Shown here piece after piece: positions 34,465-46,615 of a DNA stretch of 64,000 nt (the first letter of the stretch is position 1; each line of letters starts with the position of its first letter). A model generated the notes under the pieces. That model was not told the DNA's origin, searched no databases, and was given only the letters and a program-made list of their open reading frames with translations. Origin of the DNA: Costus lasius (Eukaryota > Streptophyta > Magnoliopsida > Zingiberales > Costaceae); the NCBI GenBank assembly GCA_027563935.2, contig CM050453.2, forward strand, positions 15,280,611-15,344,610, read 5' to 3'. The position numbers and the translations under genes were made by a program.

Positions 34465-35958
34465 TACGGGTGTTCAAAAAAATTAGTAAACTGAAAACCA
34501 ATGGGTAACTAACCAAACTAAACCAAAATTTTAGTTGACTAAACTAGAAGTTAGTGAAACTATCAGTTTTTTTTATAAGTGTAATGGTTCACGGTTTAGG
34601 ATTGGTTTAAAAGATTTCTAAACCATGGTTACTCGATCCAAATTAATACTTATATATAAACAAATTATTTTTTTATATCCCTAATATACTAGGGTTTTTT
34701 ACTTTCTTTTCTTCCAAGCTAGTGACCTCCTCGTCCCAACTCCCGATTGCCTTCATCAAAGTGATATCTATTACCCAATTCCTCACCATTATCCCATTGG
34801 CGACCTCCTCAGCATTGTCTTGCCAACTAGCGGACTAAGGGATTGTGGACTTGTAGTTATAGATGTCATTCAAGTCTCCAACGAATCTGGCAAGGTCACT
34901 TTTGACTTCAAGCTATTATTCTCCATTACACACCGTGTCCAACAAGAGTCGCAAGGTTAGCAATTCTATTTGAAGTCTAGGAGCAATTCTATCACTCTAG
35001 AACCAGATCTTTGCGGCCGTTTGAGGAAATATGAGAGATGCTTTCTTGCCTTGGAGAGAGGGGTGAAACTGAGCCTCGAGAAAGGGAACTGGCAAACAGT
35101 TGCAGCTATAATAACAACAATCCCTTCTATTTGGTTAATTTTGGGCCATCTTATTTAGTTAATTTTTTGTTCTTTTGTAGATGGAGGGTGATGGACATAA
35201 CATTATTAATTCAATTGACATTTCTCTGTTGATGCCACTTAATGGATTAAAGTACTGGTCCGGTACCGCCGATACCAAAGATTTTAATAATTTTTTTTTG
35301 ATTTTTTGATTGGTTTTGACCAGTTTTCATCCGGTACCGTACCTGTACCGGTGGAATGTACCGGTCAGGTCGGCCACCGGACCGAGCTGCCGGACCGGTA
35401 CTTGAAACCATAGATGCCATCACGTGAGACTAATGAAGAACAACAACAACCTGATGCTTCCAAGGTTAGCAATGTCACGTTTACAAAAAGGCGTGATGAA
35501 TATGAGAACCCTTTACTAAGATAAATACCGAGAATAATAGTGAATCAAAAGTTAAATATAATTATTGTGCTTCTTTAATTAGTTATATTTCAGCAAATGG
35601 TACTAGTGACATGATTAATCATTTGAGAAGATGCAAAACATACAATTTTAATTTTATGAAAAAAGAGATAAAACATTAAAAACAATTATAGAGCAAAGTG
35701 ATAAGGGTAAGAGGAGCAAAACAACTATTATAACTTTTTCTTTTAGTGAAGTAGATTGTAGAGAGCACTTATAAAAAGGATTATTGTTGATAAGTTGCAT
35801 TTCAAATATGTTGAACAGGCAAGATTTTATGAATTTTGTGCAAAAATACAACCTAGATTTATCATTTCTTTAGATACTAATATCACTAGAGATTGTTATG
35901 AGTTATTTGTTAAGAGGAAGAAAGAATTGAAGTGATTCTTTGGTAAGCTCTATTTGTC
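34465..35958 (+). mobile_element. hAT-2 fragment 2: 5' end, truncated after the BED region
   Basis: It starts TACGGGTGTTCAAAA. 34700-34960 matches a stretch that stays open for 95 codons in the related fragments. The BED region at about 35500-35720 reads YNYCASLISYISANGTSDM and INHLRRCKTYN, then VDKLHFKYVEQARFYEFCAK and QPRFIISLDTNITRDCYELF (about 35790-35900), the conserved segment after the finger in RICESLEEPER-like transposases. It stops at a junction (35958) with another palindrome copy. Confidence 0.75.
35239..35412. mobile_element. 174-bp MITE with AAGTACyGGTCCGG ends
   Basis: Imperfect terminal inverted repeats of about 24 bases (AAGTACTGGTCCGG left, AAGTACCGGTCCGG in reverse complement right) enclose GGTACCG-rich DNA. 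It is flanked by GATGCCAC (35231-35238) and GATGCCAT (35413-35420), an 8-base target duplication with one change. The left arm of palindrome 1 and fragments at 39340, 51480 and 59430 show the empty site. Eight-base duplication suggests hAT-type mobilisation. Confidence 0.8.
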
Positions 35959-35959
35959 T

Positions 35960-38300
35960 ATGACCTTCTAATGTCAATGCTATAGGGAAGAGTTGAAAAT
36001 ATTTTCAAATTAGGTTTTCTGATTTAAAAATCTTTTTGTAATATGTTTACAAAGTTCGATTTGAACAAGATAGGATGCACTTGTGTTTTAAAATTTTTGC
36101 ACTTTACATTTAATCCATGATGAATAACATAATTAGTCAGTTTAACCATAAAGTTAGCTTAAATCTCTGTAGTCCTCAAATCAAATATCTATTGTATGTG
36201 CATGTTATTTTTGCTAAGAAAAGTATAATAACTATTATAACTAATTTATATACATGACAACAATGGAAAATATTTTTTTTTCCAATATAAATGATAACAA
36301 ACTATTAAATTTTAATACCTATATTTGTATATTGAGTCAACAATATATGTTGTTATGTTGCTCTTTTAGCTATTTTTTTCAACTGATTTTGGTAGTGGAT
36401 ACGTTATGATGCTAGTATAGTAATCAAAAATAAAAAAAGATATAAATTTGTGTGAAGTAAAGTTCATTTTAGAATATGGAATATAAATGAAATTTTACTT
36501 TTCAAATTAACAATCTAGGTTGTCACTAGAAATCTTTATAGTGATTTCTAAATCAATTAACCTCTTTTGAAAATATTTTTAACTCTTCTTATTGCAATGA
36601 CATCAAAAGGTCATCATAAATCATAGTTCATAAAAATTTATTACTAATATTTTAACTTATATTTGCATGGTTTGCTATATATGCATTATTAAGTATCAAA
36701 ATACTAATATTTGTAAATTATAATTTATCAATGTTTGGATTAACTTTTGATATGTCTAAGATGATAAACATTTTGTTAGAAATAAAAATCTCAACAACTC
36801 ATTTTTGTCTTTTGATATTAAATATTATTTACCTTCTGATAAACGAATAACCTTTTCTAAATGTTTTATATTCTCCTTTAAAAGTGATTGCATAAGAATG
36901 AAAACTTTAACTACGGTATTAGCAATTCAAAAATATAATACTAATATTCTATTTCCCTTGGTTTACATTTCTGATATAAAAACTCTAATGAGATGCAACT
37001 TTGTCATGTTACTGTCTAGTGTTCTAATTGCTCCACTATTTTTAACATGCCCAACACTACCTAGCTTTCTTAAAGAAAAGTTCACTATCTAGCTTTAAAG
37101 CAAAGCCCTATATAAAAATATGGTATATTAATTATGAAATATTTTTATATAGGACTTTGCTTTAAGCAAGCTGGATAGTGAACTTTGCTTTAAGCAAGCT
37201 AGGTAGTGTTGGAATGTTAAAAATAGTGGAGCAATTAGAACACTAGGTAGTAGAATGACAAATTTGTATCTCATTAGAGTCTTTATGCTAGAAGTGTAAA
37301 CCATGGGAAATGGAATATTAGTAATATATTTTTGAATTGCAAATACCGTAGTTAATGTTTCTAATCTTATGCAATCACTTTCAAAGAAGAACATAAAACA
37401 TTTAGAAAAGGTTGTTTGTCTATCAGAAGGCGAATAATATTTAAAATAAAAAGACATAGATGAGTTGCTGAGATTATTATTTATAGCACGATGTTTATCA
37501 TCTTAGACATATCAAAAGTAAATCCATACATTGATAAATTCTAATTTACAAATTTTAGTATTTTGATACTTAAAAATTCATATATAGCAAATCATGCAAA
37601 TATAAGTTAAAATATTAGTAATGAATTTTTATCAACTATGATTTATGATGACCTTTTGATGTCATTGCAATAGAGGAGAGTTAAAAATATTTTCAAAAGA
37701 TGTTAATTAATTTAGAAATCACAATAACGATTTCTAGTGACAACTTAGATTGTTAATTTGAAAAGTAGAATTTCATTTGTACTCCATATTCTAAAATGAA
37801 CTTTACATCACATTAATTTATACATTTTTTATTTTTGATTACGATACTAGTATCAAAACGTATCCAGTACCAAAAGTAGTTGAAAAAAATAGCTAAAAGA
37901 GCCGTGGAACAACATATATTGATGACTCAATATATAAATATATGTATTAAAATTTGATAGTTTGTTATCATTTATAGTGGAAAAAATTAATTTCTATTGT
38001 TTTCATGTACATAAATTAGTTATAATAGTTATTATGTTTTTCTTAGCAAAGATAACATGCCTATACACTAGATATTTGATTTGAGAACTAAAGAGATTTA
38101 AGCTAATTTTATGGTTCAACTAACTAATTATGTAACTTATCATAAATTAAATATTTAGTGCAAAAATTATAAAACACGAGTGCATCCTATCTTGTTGAAA
38201 TCGAACTTTGTAAACATATTACAAAAAGAATTTCAAATAAGAAAACCTAATTTGAAAATATTTTCAACTCTTCCCTATAGTAATGACATTAGAAGGTCAT
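35960..38300. repeat. palindrome 2: 2.3-kb inverted repeat with a 19-base loop
   Basis: The arms run from ATGACCTTCTAATG (35960) to the mirrored AGAAGGTCAT (38300). The centre is tight: 37085-37119 and 37139-37175 pair around TGGTATATTAATTATGAAA. It is related to the inner part of palindrome 1, and its right arm continues into hAT-2 fragment 3. A second-order inverted symmetry with a centre near 37980 is visible in the right arm. Open frames of 95 and 109 codons in the two arms mirror each other and show no family likeness. Confidence 0.85.
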
Positions 38301-38603
38301 AGATCATAATTTTTTAAAATATTTGAAAAATATTAAATTAATATTTTAATATATCTTTGGATGGGTTGGCACGTACGTAGAGTCCAGAATAAAAAATATC
38401 AAAACTCTTAAATTGGAATTCATGAGTGGTTGAATTAAACCTTGATATGTTTAAGAGGATAAATATTTTGTCAACAACATCAATCCTTAGCAAATCATTC
38501 ATATCTTTTTATATCAAATATTATAAACCTTTTGATTGAAGAACAACTTCAAATGTTTTATATTTTACTTTGAAAGTGATTGCATAAGATAAGAATATTT
38601 TAC

Positions 38604-40230
38604 TACGGGTGTGCAAGAAAATCGGTAACTGAAAATCGATGGATAACCACCAGAACCTAACCAAAATTATAGTTAACCGAATCAGCAGTTAGTCAAACGA
38701 CGACTAGTTTCTTTATAAGTGTAATGGTTCACAGTTTAGAAATGGTTTAGAAGATTTCTGAACCGTGGTTACTTGATCCGAACTAATACTTAAATAAAAA
38801 ATTATTTTTTTTAATATACTAGGGTTTCTTACTTTCTTTTCTTGCAAGCTAGTTACCTCCTCATCCTGACTCCCAATTGCCTTCGTAAAAGTGATACCTA
38901 CTACCCAATTCTTCACTATCATCCCAGTGGCGACCTCCTCAGCATCGTCTTGGTGACTAGCATACTAAGGAATTATACACTTGTAGTTATAGACCCACTT
39001 CAAGTTTTCAACGAATCCAGCAAGGTCACCTTCAACTTCAAGCTGTTATTCTCCATTACCACCGTGCCCAACAAGAGCTGCAAGGTCAGTAATTCTATCA
39101 GAAGTCTAACATTAATTATATCACTCTAGAACCAGAACTTTGTGGCCCTTTGAGGAAAGAAGGGAGATGCTTTCTCACCTTGGTGAGAGAGGTGAAACAA
39201 AGCCTTGAGATGGGGAACAACTGCAACTGTGGTAACGCTTTTAATTTGGTTAATTTGGGCCATCTTATTTGGTGATTTCTTTTTATTTTGTAGATAGAGA
39301 GTGGTGGAGATAACATTACAAGTTCAAGTGACATTTCTCTATTGATGCCATCAAGTGGGACTAATGAATAACAATGACAACTCGATGCTTCTAATGCTTT
39401 AAAGGTTAGCAAAGTCAAGCCTTCAAAAAATGCATCATGGATATAGAAATACTTCACTAAGGTAGATTATGAGAATAATAGAGAATCAAAAGATAAATGC
39501 AACTATTGTGCTTCTTTAATTAGTTGTATTTTAGCAAATTGTACTAGTAGCATGATTAATTATTTGAGAAGATGCAAAACGTGAAATTTTAATTCTATGG
39601 AAAAGAGAGAAAAAAAAAAATTAAAAACAATTATGGAACAAAGTAATAAGTGTAAGGGCAGCAAAGCAACTATTATGACTTATTCTTTTAGTCAAGAAGA
39701 TTGTAGGAGAGCACTTATTAAAATGATTATTGTGGATCAGTTGCCTTTCAAATATATTGAATAGGAGGGATTTTATGAATTTAGTGCAAAAATGCAGCCT
39801 AGATTTATCATTTCTCCATGTACTACTATCACTAGAGATTGTCATGCGTTGTTTGTGAGAAAGAAAGAATTAAAGTGATTCTTTGGTAAGTTGTCTTCCT
39901 GTGTTTGTCTCACATCTAATACTTGGACATCATGCCAAAACTTGAATTATATGTGCCTCACTGCTCACTTCATCGATGATAATTGGTAATTGCATAAAAG
40001 GATTATTATTTTTGGTACACTTTTTAGTCATGTGTGTTAAGTGCTTGGTAAAGCAATTGAAAAATGCTTGCTTGAATGGGGGTATAGATACAGTTTTCAT
40101 TGTAACAGTGGATAATACAAGCTCTAATGACTTGTGTGTTGATTACTTAAAGAAAAGACTTAACGAAGGGTAGTGTTTAAAATGAAAAAAATTTACATAT
40201 AAGATGTACCAAAATGAGCTTTATTATTCT
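38604..40230 (+). mobile_element. hAT-2 fragment 3: longest 5' part of the element
   Basis: It starts TACGGGTGTGCAAGAAAA. 38842-39129 is an open 95-codon stretch without known likeness. The decayed transposase follows: CNYCASLISCILANCTSSM, INYLRRCKT (finger His to Tyr), YSFSQEDCRRALIKMIIVD (about 39690), QPRFIISPCTTITRDCHALF, TSNTWTSCQNLNYMCLTAHF (39920-39975), FSHVCVKCLVKQLKNACLNG and VDNTSSNDLCVDYLKKRL (to about 40167). The order matches Ac-like transposases up to the DNASxND block. Many stops. It then gives way to unrelated sequence. Confidence 0.8.
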
Positions 40231-41411
40231 TATGTCTTGTAAAACCCTATTTTAGAGTGAGTACTTGTAAAATATTAGCTTATGATTGGGTTAACACCCC
40301 CCTATCCCTCTCTCTTCTTAGCTCTCCGTCCCTCTACCTCTCTTCTCATTATTACCTCATACATCACCTAGATTTCTATAGTTTGATGAGCTAACTAGGA
40401 TGGTCAGTGCAAGGAGTTGAAGGGGACCTAACAAAATGTATAAAATAATAAAAAAAGTTATGTGATTTATGTTTGTCTAATCGTAGAAATGCCATTGTGC
40501 AATGTTTGAAAGATCCATGGAGTTGGCGGCAGATAGTTAGGCGTTGGGTTTTTGTTGCTGTGAAATATAGTATTAGCTAGCGAGGTCTTTTTAATGTGTG
40601 CTGTCCATGAGATGAAATTAATCTCCAATACAATCAACCCATTGATATTGTGGAAGTGTACTATGAATCCTCCATGAGATGAAATTAATCTCCAATACAA
40701 TCAACCCATTGATATTGTGGAAGTGTACTATGAATCCTTGGAGAAAGACAAATTTCTTGGAGAAAATTGTCAATTCACAGGTTTGTTCTTTATGGTGTTC
40801 ACCAGTTCACTTAAATTTAAAATTATCCTCGTGACTATTAACCTTCATAACTTTGATTGTTTTAATGCAAGAGTATATTAAAGATGCTCTCGGTTCTCCT
40901 TTGCTTCATCACAGCTGGATTCCATTGGAAGCGGTATGTGTTCAATGATAGAAGGATATTAAAATGATTAAGCTACCATCAAAAGAGTTTGAGAAACCAT
41001 TTTTTTATTAGAAATAATTTCCTAGTTCTTTTTGCTTTACATCCATTGTCCAGTAAACTATCCCAATCCATCACGTCTAGGTAGAATAGTGCAACAAAAA
41101 AGTTTTTTCTTTTTTTTGCAAAATGAAATTATGATAGTATATTAGAGGAAGAATATACAAAATATACAAGATATCTTTAGGTCCCAAAACAATGATACAT
41201 ACTGTTACGATCACCAACTATCGTCTCTCAAATCGCAAGCGATGAGAATACAAAACACACTACCTTACCATACTCGATATCCTCCTGAGCTAACCCCCCT
41301 CCCCCCTCTCTTTTATTATTACAACCCCAACCCTAACTCACCCTCAGCCCTTCTGTGGGCTTGGGATGACTGCTGCCCTCCTTTGTTCTACGCCTCGTGT
41401 AGACTCTCCAT
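40230..41411. other. region Y: unclassified, with exon-like pieces; also at 60320-61435
   Basis: Two segments look like exons. The one ending near 40759 reads EINLQYNQPIDIVEVYYESL and EKDKFLGENCQFTG before GTTTGTTC. The other, 40869-40934, follows TTTTAATGCAAG and reads EYIKDALGSPLLHHSWIPL before GTATGTG. They may be neighbouring exons of one captured gene, which is not recognised. 40604-40737 contains a 67-bp tandem duplication absent from the 60.7-kb copy. The remainder is AT-rich with a short pyrimidine-rich tract at about 40300-40350. Confidence 0.45.
40604..40737. repeat. 67-bp perfect tandem duplication
   Basis: 40604-40670 and 40671-40737 both read TCCATGAGATGAAATTAATC and onwards. 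The related copy at 60.7 kb has a single unit, so this is a gain in copy A. Confidence 0.9.
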
Positions 41412-42460
41412 TTGAGAGGATCAAAAAGAGGCGTGAAGTGTCAGGTAACTGCTCAATACAATTTTCTTATAAGGAGTGTTGGATTTTAATGCTTTAGATA
41501 GCATCATAGACCGAGGGACACCATTGTCTATCTCGAATTAGTTGGTGAATAGTTGCAAACTTGCCTAGAGGGTTTTTAATTTTAAAATTATCTATTAATT
41601 TTTAAAGGATGTCATTTTGGTACTAGAGGTCAAGCAAAATGTGTACCCTTCCCATCTCTAATTATGCTTGATGGGGCCATCTATTAGTTCCCGAATTGAT
41701 AGCATGCATTTAAAGCACCATGAAAATCTCCAGATAAAATGCTCCTCCACTAGAAATAACCCACCTATCACTATAAGGAAGACAAACTATATGTCCAACC
41801 ACCTTATGGAAGTCTCTCTTGTCATTGGCCAACTAGAGGAAGTGGGATAACAATACTCTAGTCAAGGATAATGAGCTTCAGGAGAGTGAATGTGAAATAC
41901 TAAAAGAGAGAACTAGCATGGAAAAACAAAGTGAATAAATTCAACTCCACTAGCATGAGGAATTTGCTCTTCAAACTTGAACTTCGGGTAGCCATTGCCT
42001 CAATAACTGGCATGCAATCTTAGTGATGAATGCAGCTGGAAATTAGAGGAATGCCAAGTACCTAACAGGAAGGGATCCAACTTCAATCTCAAAAGCCACA
42101 ATATAATATTTTATGTCTGGCTTAAGCAAGTCAAGGTATACAACTGGGATTTATCCATGTCAGTATGGAGCTTTGATACCTTAGAGAAATGAGACAAAAT
42201 CTTTCTGATTGCCATCACAAAGATTAATTCTGGCTTGGCATAAATGAAGAGGTTATCTACAAAAGCTAGGTGGGTAACTAGTGGGATATTGCAAAACTGT
42301 TTAGGGTGATTCTAGTCATTCTACTAGCTTCCATCCCCACGCTAAGAGGTCAGAGAGATATTACTATTGTTGTAAGTACTCGTTTTGCAATTGGTCAATG
42401 AGATTCAAGTGAAATTGAGGGTTATTTTTCTGTTGCATTTTGGTTTATCATGACGTGAGT
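41412..42460 (-). mobile_element. LINE fragment, second copy
   Basis: It matches 2543-3450 (same FVDNLF-type RT end on the minus strand) and 62003-62580. The join at about 41411 lacks 566 bases that the third copy has (61436-62001), including the LINE zinc-finger tail and the hAT-1 target site. Confidence 0.75.
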
Positions 42461-43712
42461 TTTTTTTAGATTTCTCACTCGAATAGTCAATAGGTCCCCT
42501 GTAGATGTAGAATTGAGACACAATCTCCTCCACTGTACCTTCCTAATAACCACCCTGAACATAGTGCTTTTGTATGGGTTAAGAAGGGCGCTGAAATTTT
42601 ACAATTGTATTTGCTGTCAAGAGATATTTCGAATTTGAGGACAGTATTTCAAGGTGGAAACGGAAAGGTTTGGCTGACTAATCTTCATTTCCAGATTTGT
42701 CTCTTTATATTTGAAAATTTTCCTAAACAAGTCGGTGAATTTGTTAACCACTGTGCAAATCAAGGTTGATTGTATGGAAAACCAACCAGCAGTTTATTTG
42801 GAGCTGGAAAAGCGTCACTTTCTTAGTGCAGGAGATTCCTACTTGAGAAGGAAGACTTGCTGATGGACCGAAAGATTACTTTGTGAATTTTCATGCAGTT
42901 TGTCCTTGCCATTTGAGCAACTGAGCTTGTTATTCTTGATAATTATTGGCTATCTCACTGACGCCCTGAGACATTCTCATTATCATTGAAGAGATTAGAG
43001 CATAGAGTTGTTTTGTATTTTTTTTGTTCATTTTTGTTTTATCATTTCTTATGACAAAACTTGGTTCTGCTGACTGCCTAAGAAGCATGAGGCTATATGC
43101 ATATTTGATCAGTTGATCTGTTTTATTGTAGTACGTTTGGCTAATTTAATCAAATGTTGTTCCTTGAAATCCCTAGGAGGCTTGACTTTTCTTTCACAAT
43201 ATTGTGTCATCCATGTATTTAGTTTGAGAATGCGATAAGTAAACTAGTGGATTTTGTCAAATCTTAAAATCATGAAATGTTGATCCAGTGATCCAGTTCA
43301 AAAGTTGCAGTAATAGCTGTTAAGCACCAGGCCGATTGGACCTGGCCTAGTCAATTGGGTATTGATTGGGTCAAAATTGGCCCGGGCCCAGGATCAAAAT
43401 CGGAACATGATTTGGGAGAAATCGGGCATCGATTCGATTGGCAGAATTGACGCCTCGAATGACGATCACAGGTGATGTATTCGATGCCTACTTTCGGCGA
43501 ACCGACGGAGCTGACGACGGCCGGCGGTGCTCTGCCAAGTGGCAGCTATGCCCAAAACAAGAAGTCGCTGCCGCTGCAATCGAAGCGATGGTGCAGGTGT
43601 AGAAATGGTGGACGGTGACAGGATGCAAATCGGGCACGAGCCGTCGATGCAATCAAGCATTCTGGCGGTGATATCCTGACTTCTGCGACCCATCCTGTCG
43701 CCATGAGCATGT
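42460..43712. repeat. second copy of the 3450-5301 block, with an internal deletion
   Basis: It follows the first copy in order. At about 42578 the sequence jumps from the equivalent of 3680 to 4047. The exon-like segment (KKGAEILQLYLLSRDIS) is retained. 43320-43700 holds the same moderately GC-rich part before the LTR. Confidence 0.7.
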
Positions 43713-44679
43713 TGATGTGTCTTACTTTCACATGGATTTATAGTCTCAGTCTTTCACATTTTGCAAACTTAAGTCTTATTTTATACATTATTTTTGAATT
43801 TTCTCTTATAGTATAGAATCTTCACTATTTTCGGTTGTTTGAGAAATACAAGTTTTTTTTTTCCATTTTTACATGAAGATTTTGGAGATTTGAAATTATG
43901 AGAAGATTACTAGGAGGTCATAGGTCAAATTTGGGCGAAATTTGAATTTTCTATGGAGATCACAGCCTGCCTGTGTTTATCATCACGGCCGTGATTGTCT
44001 CGGTAGACAACAAAGTGTTTCAACGAGGTCATCACGAGCCACCTGTGTTGTGATTGACTTCTATGGGATTTCTGCCGCGAACATCACGGCTTGGGCGTGT
44101 CTTGACGCACGGGCATGATCTACCAGGTTGACAGCATCGAAATGTTCGCCGAGCTCATCACGACTTACCCGTGTTCACATGTATGGCCATGAAGATCTAT
44201 TATATATTCGTCAAAGCCATCACGGGCAGCCCGTGATCACCATCACGGTCGTGAATGTGTTTGCCGATCCCGACCATCCAGCGGTTGTTCGCCAAATTTG
44301 ACGGTGTTTGATGATAAAACTTGGGGAAAACTATCATGAGATCTTTCTAACCAACTGAGGATTCGATTGAGGTATAAAAGTAAGATTTTTGGGCAATTAT
44401 AGGTTCGAATCTTCGAAATGCGACTGCTAGGGTGAAAGTTGGGCGCAATCTGCATTCATGGGGTTGTTTGAAAGGATTTCTTCGGGGCTATCGAGAGAAG
44501 ATCGAAGATTGACGTCTCCTGTCTAAGATTTGTAATTTTCCCACCTTTTGATTATATTTTTTAGAGTTTTCATAAGTTATACGATGTATTCTCTACCATA
44601 AACTCTTTGTCAGGACTCGGGTATAGCCAATTGAACAAATTCATGTTATAAAATGTTTTATAAATCTCAGTGATATTTT
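43713..44679 (+). repeat. truncated Athila-like LTR, second copy
   Basis: It starts TGATGTGTCTTACTTTC and matches 5302-6283, then stops abruptly at 44679, where copy B of the palindrome block begins (equivalent of 32529). Only about 970 of 1563 bases remain. Confidence 0.75.
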
Positions 44680-46615
44680 ACATCAAAAGATCATCATAAA
44701 TCATAGTTGATAAAAATTCATTACTAATATTTTAACTTATATTTTTCTTGTTTGTTATATATGCATTGTTAAGTATCAAAATACTAAAATTTCTAAATTA
44801 GAATTTATCAATGTTTAGATTAACTTTTGATATGTCTAAGATGATAAATATCTTGTTAAAAATAACAATCTTATCAACTCATTTATGTCTTTTGATATTA
44901 AATATTATTCACCTTCTGATAGATGAATAACCTTTACTAAATGCTTTATGTTCTCCTTTGAAAGTGATTGCATAAGATTGAAAACTTTAACTATGGTATT
45001 AGCAATTCAAAAATATAATACTAATATTTTATTTCCTTTGGTTTACACTTTTAACATAAAACTCTAATGAGATTGAAATTTGTCATGCTACTGCCTAGTG
45101 TTCTAATTGCTTCACTTTTTTAACATGCCCAACACTAGCTTGCTTAAAGCAAAGTTCACTACCTAGCTTGCTTAAAGCAAAGTCCTATATATAAAAAATA
45201 TGGTATATTAATTATCAAATATTATTTAGTAGGTTTTAAAAGTGAACTTTGCTTTAAGCAAGCTAGGTAGTGTTGAGCATGTTGAAATAGTGAAGCAATT
45301 TGAATACTAGGTAGTAGCATGACAAATTTGCATCTCATTAGAGTTTTTATGTCAGAAGTGTAAACCAAGGGAAATAGAATATTAGTATTATATTTTCAAA
45401 TTGCTAATATCATAGTTAAAGTTTTCAATCTTATGCAATCACTTTCAAAGGAGAACATAAAACATTTAGAAAAGATTGTTCGTCTATCAGAAGGTGAATA
45501 ATATTTAATATCAAAAAGCATAAATGAGTTGCTAAGATTGTTATTTCTAACAAGATGTTTATCATGTTAGACATATCAAAAGTTAATCCAAATGTTGATA
45601 AATTCTAATTTACAAATTTTAATATTTTGATACTTAACAAAGCATATATAGCAAACTATACAAATATAAGTTAAAATATTAGTAATGAATTTTTATCAAC
45701 TATGATTTATGATGACCTTTTGATGCCATTGCAATAGAGAAGAGTTAAAAATATTTTCTAAAGAGGTAAACTGATTTAGAAATCACTATAGAGATTTCTA
45801 GTGACAACCTAGATTGTTAATTTGAAAAAGTAGAATTTCATTTATATTCCATATTCTAAAATGAATTTTACTTCACACAAATTTATACATTTTATATTCT
45901 TTATTACTATACTAGCATCACAACGTACCTGCTACCAAAATCAGTTGAAAAAAATAGCTAAAAGAGCAATAGAACAACATATATTTTTGACTCAATATAC
46001 AAATATAGGTATTAAAATTTGATAGTTTGTTATCATTTATAGTGAAAAAAAAAATTATTTTCTATTGTTGTCATGTACATAAATTAGTTGTAATAGTTGT
46101 TATGCTTTTCTTAGCAAAGATAACATGTGCATACAATAGATATTTGATTTGAGGACTAAAGAGATTTATGTTAACTTTATGGTTAAAATACAAGTGCATC
46201 CTATCTTGTTCAAATTAAACTTTGTAAACACATTACAAAATGATTTTCAAATCATAAAACTTAATTTGAAAATATTTTCAACTCTTTCCTATAGCAATGA
46301 CATTATAAGTTCATAGATCATAATTTTTAAAATATTTAAAAAATATAATATTAATATTTTAATATATCTTTGGATGGGTTGGCTAGTACGCAGAGTCAAA
46401 TATAAAAAATATCAAAACTCTTAAATTATAATTTATGAGTGGTTGAATTAAACTCTGATATGTTTAAAAGGATAAATATTTTGTCAACAATAATGATCCT
46501 AGCAAATCATCCATATCTTTTTATATCAAATATTATACACCCTTTGATTGAAGAACAACTTCAAATGTTTTATATTTTATTTTGAATGTGATTGCATAAG
46601 ATAGGAACATTTTAC

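Larger units (their letters stand above)
30274..35958. repeat. palindrome 1: 5.7-kb inverted repeat with hAT-2 ends facing outward
   Basis: The left part, read in reverse complement, matches the right part in order: hAT coding region, BED finger, hAT 5' end, then flanking modules to the centre. Inner arm ends are about 32979-33010 (TTGCTTAAAGCAAAGTTCAC) and 33091-33123 (GTGAACTTTGCTTTAAGCAA), leaving an 80-base centre. Each arm also contains a weaker, older inverted repeat with its centre near 32220 (left) and 33868 (right), so four modules alternate in orientation. The arms differ by a 174-bp MITE present only on the right. Confidence 0.88.
32529..40425. repeat. 7.9-kb block, copy A of a tandem segmental duplication
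   Basis: It matches 44680-52560 almost base for base, with only a few differences per kb by eye. It covers most of palindrome 1 (left arm cut at 32529), the MITE, palindrome 2 and hAT-2 fragment 3. The repeat distance is 12.15 kb. Confidence 0.9.

Noticed and set aside
36805..37457. Mirrored open frames of 95 and 109 codons in the arms of palindrome 2, also at 48960-49612
   Set aside because: No family likeness; mirrored arms naturally give mirrored frames, and the same region is interrupted in palindrome 1.
40290..41345. Possible telomere-like or CCCTAA-type repeats
   Set aside because: Only isolated words such as AACCCTAAC are present, without tandem arrays.
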